A DNA stretch of 31,323 nucleotides, from NCBI GenBank assembly GCA_937998045.1, contig CALKVG010000099.1:1-31323 (forward strand). Direction: 5' to 3'. Of the stretch, positions 15,395 to 21,599 are shown piece after piece (position 1 is the stretch's first letter; the number at the start of each line of letters is the position of its first letter). Source of the DNA: an uncultured Myxococcales bacterium. Its GTDB lineage: Bacteria > Myxococcota_A > Polyangia > Polyangiales > Polyangiaceae. The notes beneath the pieces are model-generated. The model searched no databases, was not told where the DNA came from, and saw only the letters and a program-made list of their open reading frames with translations. The translations under genes and the position numbers were made by a program.

Positions 15395-15847
15395 ATGAAG
15401 CGGCACCCGAAACAGCTTTTCGTCAAGCCGGCGCAGAACGCGAACAGCGACATCAACATCACCCCGCTGGTCGACGTCGTTCTGGTGCTGCTCATCATCT
15501 TCATGGTCGTCACGCCGCTGCTCGAGAAGGACATCCCGGTTCGCACGCCGCAGAGCGAGAAGCTCGAGGAGGTCGAGGACATCCCTCCCGACCAGCTCGT
15601 CATCTACATCTACAAGGACGGCACCCTGCGGCTGAACACCGAGCGGGTGGAGTCGGCGGACCTCGTGGCTAAGCTGAAGGCGTCGCTCGATCGGAAGCCC
15701 AACCCGGACGACAAGGTCGTGTTCGTCGTGTCGCAGGACGAGTGCAACTACGGCAAATTCGTCCACGTCCTCGACCAGGCGAAGGAAGCGGGCGCGGAGG
15801 TCCTGGGTTTCGCGACCGATCCGCCGGATCCGTCGATCTTCATGTAG
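15395..15847 (+). CDS. exbD: ExbD/TolR-family biopolymer transport protein, copy 2
   Basis: 150 residues. The membrane helix is identical over a 19-residue core to copy 1 (INITPLVDVVLVLLIIFMV, D27), but the periplasmic domain has clearly diverged: DQLVIYIYKDGTLRLNTERV and VVFVVSQDECNYGKFVHVLDQ. A single Cys is present in that domain. It ends with AEVLGFATDPPDPSIFM. Paired, non-identical ExbDs behind one ExbB are known from several Gram-negative groups and suggest a heteromeric ExbD dimer inside the channel. GTAGGAG upstream of the ATG is a good ribosome binding site. The sugar kinase follows after 58 bp. Confidence 0.92.
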   Translation: MKRHPKQLFVKPAQNANSDINITPLVDVVLVLLIIFMVVTPLLEKDIPVRTPQSEKLEEVEDIPPDQLVIYIYKDGTLRLNTERVESADLVAKLKASLDRKPNPDDKVVFVVSQDECNYGKFVHVLDQAKEAGAEVLGFATDPPDPSIFM

Positions 15848-15905
15848 CGATCCTCATCAGGGCGCCGCACCCGTCGTCTGCGCAATTTGTCGGTGGAGTC
15901 CCCAA

Positions 15906-16874
15906 TTGAGCTACGTAATCGGTGTCGACGGAGGGAGCACGAAGACCGACGCGGTCGTGGCCAGTCTCGACGGCCGACCGCTCGGAGCGGGGCGCAGCGG
16001 CTGCGCCAACTGGGAGCTCGTCGGCGAGAGAGGCGCCGCCGAGACGATCTTCGACGCGATCCGGCGCGCACTCGACCGCGCGAAGGCCGATCTATCCAAG
16101 GTGCAGCACGTGCACATCGCCGGCGCGGGCCTGGATTGGCCCGAGGACGACGGCCGCCTGCGCGGCGCGCTCGACCCCTTCCTCGGCGACATCCCGCTGA
16201 CACTCGAGAACGACTCCTTCCTCGGAGCGAGAGCCTGCGCGCCGACCGCGAACGGCATCACCGTGTCGGCGGGATCGGGCGTCTGCGCATCGTACCTGAG
16301 CCCGAAGGACGAGAAATACTTCTACGGGTACTTCGGCGAGCTCGGGGGAGGCACGGCGATCGACCAGCTGACGCTGCACGCGATCCTCCGCGCCGAGGAC
16401 GGGCGCGGGCGGAAGACCGCGCTTACCACCGCCATCCCAAAAGCGACCGGACATACCTCGGTCGCCGCGCTCCTGCACGCGCTGACGCGCGAGGGCTACG
16501 AGATCCCGCACACCGCCATACGCCCGTCGCTCTTCCAGACCGCCGCGCAAGGGGACGAGGTCGCGATCGAGGTCGTGACGACGTTCGGCCGCGAGCTGGC
16601 GCTGCTCGCGACGAACTTGATTCGCAAGTTCGCGCTCGTCGGGTCGGGGACGTTCGTCGTGGCATCGGGGTCGCTGTTCACGCGGACGGGCCCCCTCCTC
16701 TTCGACGTGTTCCGTGGTCTCATCCGCGAGGTCGATGCCAGCGCCCGGGTCAAACTGAACGACCGGCCGCCGGTCGCCGGTGCGGTGCGCGCGGCGCTGC
16801 ACGCACGCGGAGTGCAGACGCGAGAGGTCTGGGAGTCGATCAGTTCGTCGTACGAAGGAGCGCTCGATGGCTAA
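15906..16874 (+). CDS. BadF/BadG/BcrA/BcrD-type sugar kinase, N-acetylglucosamine/glucosamine kinase-like
   Basis: 322 residues of the ASKHA (actin/hexokinase) fold. The phosphate-1 loop is VDGGSTKTDAVV (residues 7-18), ENDSFLGARA contains D103 as the likely catalytic base, and ITVSAGSGVCASY is the second phosphate loop; ELGGGTAIDQL and VVASGSLF follow. These match the BadF/BadG ATPase family that contains N-acetylglucosamine and glucosamine kinases. Expected reaction: ATP-dependent 6-phosphorylation of an amino sugar or its disaccharide in the cytoplasm. The start is a TTG at 15906 with GGTGGAG seven bases upstream. The last 8 bp overlap the GH4 gene, whose own ribosome binding site lies in this coding sequence. 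Exact substrate unproven. Confidence 0.85.
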   Translation: MSYVIGVDGGSTKTDAVVASLDGRPLGAGRSGCANWELVGERGAAETIFDAIRRALDRAKADLSKVQHVHIAGAGLDWPEDDGRLRGALDPFLGDIPLTLENDSFLGARACAPTANGITVSAGSGVCASYLSPKDEKYFYGYFGELGGGTAIDQLTLHAILRAEDGRGRKTALTTAIPKATGHTSVAALLHALTREGYEIPHTAIRPSLFQTAAQGDEVAIEVVTTFGRELALLATNLIRKFALVGSGTFVVASGSLFTRTGPLLFDVFRGLIREVDASARVKLNDRPPVAGAVRAALHARGVQTREVWESISSSYEGALDG

Positions 16875-18183
16875 AGCAGCGGTCAAGATGGTGGTCGTCG
16901 GCGGAGGCAGCAGCTACACGCCGGAGATCATCGAGGGGTTGCTCGCGCGACGCGACGTGCTTCCGCTGCGTGAGCTATGGCTGACCGACGTCGCGGGCGG
17001 CAAGGAAAAGCTGGACATCGTGGCCGGATTGGCGCGGCGAATGATCGCCAAGTATGGCGACCCGTTCCCCGTGAAGACGACGCTCGAGCGCAAAGAAGCG
17101 CTCGAGGGCGCCGATTTCGTCCTCTCCCAGTTCCGCGTCGGGATGCTCGACGCGCGCATCCGCGACGAGACGATCCCGATGCGGTACGGCGCGATCGGTC
17201 AGGAGACCGTCGGCGCGGGCGGCTTCGCGAAGGCCCTCCGGACGATCCCGGTCGTCCTCGACCTGTGTCACGAGATGGAGCGCCTTTGCCCGGAAGCGTT
17301 CCTCGTGAACTTCACGAATCCGAGCGGCGTCGTCACCGAGGCCGCGTCACAGCACTCGCGCGTGAAGGTCATCGGCCTGTGCAATAACCCCATCAACATG
17401 CAGAACTGGGTCGCGCAGCAGTTCGGCGTGACGCGCCCCGAGGTCTACATCGAGTTCGTGGGTTGCAACCACCTCGTGTGGGGCAAGCGCGTCTTCGTGC
17501 AGGGGCGCGACGTGACGGCACAGGCCCTCGAGAAGCTCGCCGGCGACACGACGATGAACATGAAGAACATCCCGGACCACGCGTGGCCGCGGGAGCTCGT
17601 CTTCTCGCTCGGCGCGTTCCCGAACCCGTATCACAAGTACTACTACATGCACGACGTGATGCTCGCCGAGATGCTCGAGAAGCACCGGGAGGGCAAGCCG
17701 ACCCGCGGCGAGGAAGTGAAGAAGGTCGAGGCGGAACTCTTCAAGAAGTACCAGGACCGCAAGCTCGACGTGAAGCCGGAGGAGCTCTCGAAGCGCGGAG
17801 GAGCCCTCTACTCCGAGGCCGCAGTGCAGGTCATCGAGTCGATCTACAGCGATCGCAAGGACATCCAGTGCGTCGACACCGTCAACAACGGCGCGCTGAG
17901 CGACTTGCCGGACGACGTGGTCGTCGAGGTGTGCGCGACGATTACGGCGCACGGTCCGGTGCCCGTCACCGTGGGACGGTTGCCGCCGCAGATCCTGGGC
18001 CTCTTGCAGCTCATCAAGGCCTTCGAGGCACTCACCGTCCGCGCCGCCGTTCACGGCGACAGGAGCGCGGCCCTCCAGGCGCTCACGATGAACCCTCTCG
18101 TCCCGTCCATCGGCGTCGCCCAGAAGATCCTCGACGACATCCTCGTCGAGAACGCCGATTATTTGCCGCAGTTCAAGAGCTGA
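16867..18183 (+). CDS. GH4-family NAD- and metal-dependent 6-phospho-glycosidase
   Basis: 438 residues, the usual GH4 length. This family cleaves 6-phosphoglycosides by an NAD-mediated oxidation-elimination mechanism. Visible are the Rossmann loop VVVGGGSSYTPE (residues 9-20), NFTNPSG (148-154), the metal-ligand motifs CNNP (C172) and GCNH (H202), and NPYHKYYY (Y255 and following), where the catalytic Tyr is expected. Overall the sequence is closest to 6-phospho-beta-glucosidases (CelF/ChbF/BglT type). The ATG lies inside the kinase gene's end, with GAAGGAG at 16854-16860, indicating tight coupling. With a kinase instead of a PTS alongside, it probably acts on a disaccharide phosphorylated after import, such as a chitobiose or cellobiose phosphate. 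The sugar specificity is inferred from neighbours. Confidence 0.9.
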   Translation: MAKAAVKMVVVGGGSSYTPEIIEGLLARRDVLPLRELWLTDVAGGKEKLDIVAGLARRMIAKYGDPFPVKTTLERKEALEGADFVLSQFRVGMLDARIRDETIPMRYGAIGQETVGAGGFAKALRTIPVVLDLCHEMERLCPEAFLVNFTNPSGVVTEAASQHSRVKVIGLCNNPINMQNWVAQQFGVTRPEVYIEFVGCNHLVWGKRVFVQGRDVTAQALEKLAGDTTMNMKNIPDHAWPRELVFSLGAFPNPYHKYYYMHDVMLAEMLEKHREGKPTRGEEVKKVEAELFKKYQDRKLDVKPEELSKRGGALYSEAAVQVIESIYSDRKDIQCVDTVNNGALSDLPDDVVVEVCATITAHGPVPVTVGRLPPQILGLLQLIKAFEALTVRAAVHGDRSAALQALTMNPLVPSIGVAQKILDDILVENADYLPQFKS

Positions 18184-18251
18184 TACGGCGCCGAGCTGGC
18201 CCGACCTTCCCGCAGCCCCGGGCGCGATGGTCTTCACCGACAGGAAATGCG

Positions 18252-20369
18252 ATGACCATGCAAGAAGCCGCCGCCGAAGCGAAGGTCGACGATACGTCAC
18301 CTCCTTCCGAAGGCAGGGCGGGCGCGCGCGCCGACGCGCGGAAGCGGAACCCGCTCCTGTGGGTACCCACGCTTTACACGGCCGAGAGCCTGCCGTTCAA
18401 CGCGGTGATCCTCGTCTCGGTCATGATGTACAAGAGCTTCGGGCTCTCCGACTCGACGATCGCCTTCTGGACGAGCTGGCTGCTCCTGCCCTGGGCCCTG
18501 AAGCCATTCTTCGGCCCGCTGCTCGAAACGCGAAAATCGAAGAAGGGAATCGTCGTCGTCACGCAGACCTTCGCGGGCGCTTGCTTCGGCGTGATGGCGT
18601 TCTGTTTGCCCCTGCCCTTCTGGTTTCAGGCGTCGCTCTCCGTGTTCGCCATCATGGCCTTCAACTCGGCGACGCACGACATGGCGGCGGACGGCCTCTA
18701 CATCGACGCCCTCGATACGGTCGGGCAGGCGAAGTACGTGGGCGTACAGTCCGGGTTCTGGAACATCGGCCAGGTGATGGCGCAGGGTGGCCTGACGGTC
18801 CTGGCGGGCAAGCTCGAAGTCAAATACGACATCGTCCCGGCCTGGGCGATCGTCTGGGTTGCGTTCGGCGCGATCATGCTCGGGTTCGCCGCGTACCACG
18901 CGCTCGTCGCTCCGCGCGGGCGCGCGCCGGCGGCGATCGCGACCAGCGCCTCGGACATCCTGGGGAGCTTCCGCGAGGTGACGACCGACTTCTTCTTGAA
19001 GAAGAACATATGGTGGCTCATCGCGTTCGCCCTCCTCTTTCGAACGGCCGAGGGGCAGATCGAGAAGATCGCGCAGCTCTTCTTGCGCGCGAAGGTCTCC
19101 GACGGCGGGCTGGGGCTCTCCACGGCGGACGTCGGCTTCGCGTACGGGACGGCCGGTACGCTCGGCATGGTCGCCGGCAGCATGGTGGGCGGATGGTTCG
19201 CCGCCAAGGTGGGCCTGAAGAAGGCGGTAGTCCCGCTCGCCCTCATCCTCAACGTCCCGAATGTTCTCTTCACGTTCCTCTCCGCGACGCAGAACTCGAA
19301 CCTGTGGGTCGTGACGGCCTGCGCGAGCATCGAGAAGTTCTCGCTCGGGATGGGCTTCGTCGCGATGACTCTCGTCCTCATGCAGCAGATGGCGCCCGGA
19401 AAGTACTCCACGGCGCACTACGGGTTCGCGACCGCGCTGATGAACGTCAGCATGATGATCCCGTCGATGACGTCGGGGTTCGTGAGCGATCTCCTCGGGT
19501 ACAAGCGGTTCTTCGTCTACATCCTCGTCATGGGATTGCCCTCGATCGTGATCTCGGTGCTCGTCCCCATTCGCGACGACCCCGGGAGCATCGAGGTCCC
19601 GGACAACGAGAAGGGCCGGGCGATCAAGACGGGAGCATGGGCGACCTCGCTGACGGCGGGGAGCCTCTATCTGTTCGTGACTTTCAGCGGCCTCGTGAGC
19701 GGGCCGCTCTTCTTCGGGGAACCGATCCGCTGGGCGTATGTCTTCGTCTTCGGGGCGCTGGCGGTGATCGGGTTTGCGCTCCTCGGCTTCGGCGTGAAGA
19801 CCGCGCTCGCGGCGCGCGCCATCGTCGCGAAGCTGGGCGGGGCGGTGAAGACGCAGAGCACGCTGGCCATCGTCCTCGCGGTCACGGCGACGGTAATCTG
19901 GGCCGGGTCGTTCCAGTCGCTCTGGGCCAAGGAGCGATCGATGGATTCGCTGCGGTCCGCGTGCGCGGCGTCGCACGAGCTCGCGGCGTGCGAGCCCGTC
20001 TGCAAGAACGACGCGACGTACGACGTTTGCCAGCGCGTGATGCAGGCGCGCACAGCGGAGTTCGACGCCCATCCCGACGATACCGCTGCCGCGACGACGG
20101 CGCTTGACGTCACCCGCCGCACGCTGGAGGCCGGCTGCTTCGTCGAAAAGAACGCGACCGACTGCGTCGAGCTCGGGAACATGAGCGGCGCGCCCGGCAA
20201 ATGGCAGAAGGCGGGGCTCGAAGAGGACGTGTGCGAGGCGAAGCGCTACTTCGCCAAGGCATGCACGCTGAAGGACAATCGCGGCTGCCGGTTGGCCGAC
20301 GAAGCGAAGGCCAAGATCGCCGAGGGCAAAGTAACTTGCGCCAGCGCGAGCGGCCCGAGCGGCGAGTGA
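18252..20369 (+). CDS. AmpG-like MFS permease with C-terminal Cys-rich Sel1-like tail
   Basis: 705 residues. Residues about 30-560 form a polytopic permease whose N-terminal part, LLWVPTLYTAESLPFNAVI and WALKPFFGPLLE, resembles AmpG/acetyl-CoA-transporter-type MFS carriers that import muropeptides or amino-sugar oligomers. The last helix is near 537-559. It is followed by an unusual hydrophilic tail of about 145 residues with 10 cysteines, including AKRYFAKACTLKDNRGCRLA, a Sel1-like Cys-paired repeat as in the lipoprotein at 5290-5856. An even or odd helix count would place this tail in the cytoplasm or periplasm; disulfide-rich sequence favours the periplasm. The start is ATG 18252 with AGGAA upstream; the frame open to 17463 is an antifunctional shadow of GH4. 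Likely imports the kinase/GH4 substrate. Confidence 0.88.
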   Translation: MTMQEAAAEAKVDDTSPPSEGRAGARADARKRNPLLWVPTLYTAESLPFNAVILVSVMMYKSFGLSDSTIAFWTSWLLLPWALKPFFGPLLETRKSKKGIVVVTQTFAGACFGVMAFCLPLPFWFQASLSVFAIMAFNSATHDMAADGLYIDALDTVGQAKYVGVQSGFWNIGQVMAQGGLTVLAGKLEVKYDIVPAWAIVWVAFGAIMLGFAAYHALVAPRGRAPAAIATSASDILGSFREVTTDFFLKKNIWWLIAFALLFRTAEGQIEKIAQLFLRAKVSDGGLGLSTADVGFAYGTAGTLGMVAGSMVGGWFAAKVGLKKAVVPLALILNVPNVLFTFLSATQNSNLWVVTACASIEKFSLGMGFVAMTLVLMQQMAPGKYSTAHYGFATALMNVSMMIPSMTSGFVSDLLGYKRFFVYILVMGLPSIVISVLVPIRDDPGSIEVPDNEKGRAIKTGAWATSLTAGSLYLFVTFSGLVSGPLFFGEPIRWAYVFVFGALAVIGFALLGFGVKTALAARAIVAKLGGAVKTQSTLAIVLAVTATVIWAGSFQSLWAKERSMDSLRSACAASHELAACEPVCKNDATYDVCQRVMQARTAEFDAHPDDTAAATTALDVTRRTLEAGCFVEKNATDCVELGNMSGAPGKWQKAGLEEDVCEAKRYFAKACTLKDNRGCRLADEAKAKIAEGKVTCASASGPSGE

Positions 20370-20396
20370 CTCGGGATTCGCTTTGCGAACCCTGAG
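20370..20396. terminator. Stem-loop between convergent permease and SIS genes, possible bidirectional terminator
   Basis: CTCGGGATTCGC (20370-20381) and GCGAACCCTGAG (20385-20396) can pair over 12 positions with one G-T and one A-C mismatch around a TTT loop. It begins immediately after the permease stop and lies within the 54-bp gap before the convergent SIS gene's stop. No T-tract follows, so intrinsic termination is uncertain. Confidence 0.45.
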
Positions 20397-20423
20397 CTAC
20401 TCGGTCCGACGCTCGATCGCCGC

Positions 20424-21446
20424 TTATCTTGTCAGAGTGACTTTCGAAAGGTGGCGGGGTGCGTCGGCGTCCAGACCACGCGCCTCGGAGAGCTGCGCCA
20501 CCACGAGGTAGAACGTCTGGATCGCGAGAAGGGGATCAAGCATCGGATCGTCGGCGACGACGAGCTTCACGTCCGCGTCCTCGACGTCCGGAGGCGCCGC
20601 GAGCGTCACGCGCGCCCCACGCCCGCGCATCTCCCGCGCGAAGTCGATGATCCCCGCCTGCTCGGGACCGCGCAGCGCGAAGACGATCAGCGGATAGCCC
20701 TTGTCGATCAAGGCCATCGGGCCGTGGCGCACCTCCGCGCTGCTGAACGCCTCGGCCTGGAGCGCGCACGTCTCCTTCAACTTGAGGGCGGCCTCGAGCG
20801 CGACGGCGAAGCCCAATCCGCGCCCGACGACCATCGCGCGCTCTGCCCCGACCAGCGCGTCGACGACCTGCGCGCCGTCGACGTTGGCGGCGGACTCCAG
20901 CCGCTCGGGCAGCGTTTCGATGGCGCCGAGCAGCTGCTGGTCGCGCTGCCACTGGCCCACGAGGCGTGCGACGGCGGCGAGCGCCGCGATGTAGCTCTTC
21001 GTGGCCGCCACGCTCTTCTCGTCGCCCGCAGCGAGCGGCACGACCCACTCGCAGCGCTTCGCGAGCGGAGACTCGGTCCGGTTCACGAACGCGGCCGTCA
21101 AAGCGCCGGCCTCTCGCAGCGCCGACATCGTGTCGACGAGGTCGGGGCTCGCCCCGGACTGGGACAGGGCCATCGCGAATTGCCCAGCGACGGCCAGCGG
21201 CGCGCGGTGCAGCGTCACCAGCGACATCGGCAGCGAGACCACGGGTACGCCCAGGCGGCGCATGACGAGGTACGCGAAGTAATTCGCCGCGTGATCCGAG
21301 CTACCGCGGGCGACCGTCAACGCCAGCTTCGGCTGCTTCTGGGCGAGCCGCGCGGCCAACGCAGCGATGCGTTCGCTCGCCTGGACTCCCTGTGCGGCGA
21401 CGGCGGCCGCAGCGGAGCGCGCTTCCGTGGCCATCAGCGAAGGCAA
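20424..21446 (-). CDS. Double-SIS-domain aminosugar-phosphate deaminase/isomerase (NagB-II/GlmS C-domain-like)
   Basis: 340 residues comprising two SIS domains without the GlmS glutaminase domain. Visible are VARGSSDHAANYFAYL and ALSQSGASPDLVDTM (first SIS), VVGRGLGFAVALEAALKLKE and SSAEVRHGPMALI (second SIS, with the Glu/His pair in EVRHGP), and a C-terminal HLSKVTLTR where K335 matches the ring-opening Lys of the GlmS isomerase domain. Stand-alone proteins of this type act as glucosamine-6-phosphate deaminases (NagB-II), producing fructose-6-phosphate and ammonia; frlB-like or AgaS-like roles are alternatives. The start is TTG 21446, preceded by AGGGAG at seven bases; the ATG four codons later has no such site. 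It is divergent from GH20 over 153 bp, suggesting coregulation. Confidence 0.87.
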   Translation of the reverse strand: MPSLMATEARSAAAAVAAQGVQASERIAALAARLAQKQPKLALTVARGSSDHAANYFAYLVMRRLGVPVVSLPMSLVTLHRAPLAVAGQFAMALSQSGASPDLVDTMSALREAGALTAAFVNRTESPLAKRCEWVVPLAAGDEKSVAATKSYIAALAAVARLVGQWQRDQQLLGAIETLPERLESAANVDGAQVVDALVGAERAMVVGRGLGFAVALEAALKLKETCALQAEAFSSAEVRHGPMALIDKGYPLIVFALRGPEQAGIIDFAREMRGRGARVTLAAPPDVEDADVKLVVADDPMLDPLLAIQTFYLVVAQLSEARGLDADAPRHLSKVTLTR

Positions 21447-21599
21447 GGCTGTACTCCCTCACCGATTGTTGCGACGCTCACGCCGGGAACGAGCACGACA
21501 TCCGTGCGTGCTGCTGCAAAAGGCCGAACCGCCATATCAACTCCACGCCGGGAAATCGTAGGAATCGTTGGAGAAGCAGGCTAGCGCCAATATAAGACC
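21447..21599. promoter_or_regulatory. Divergent promoter region with an 11-bp direct repeat
   Basis: Between the divergent SIS and GH20 genes. CACGCCGGGAA occurs exactly twice, at 21479-21489 and 21544-21554, 65 bp apart start to start, about six helical turns. An inverted repeat AGCACG/CGTGCT (21492-21497, 21507-21512) lies between them. Such an arrangement suits a regulator bound at two sites controlling both genes. A sequence like TTGGAG-17 nt-TATAAG (21568-21596) sits too close to the GH20 ATG to be its ordinary promoter. Confidence 0.4.

Noticed and set aside
17463..18251. Upstream extension of the permease frame
   Set aside because: It overlaps the GH4 gene in another frame and has no membrane or signal character.
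21568..21596. TTGGAG-17-TATAAG as the GH20 promoter
   Set aside because: The -10 would end 3 bp before the ATG, so transcription would begin at or past the start codon; the hexamers are also imperfect.
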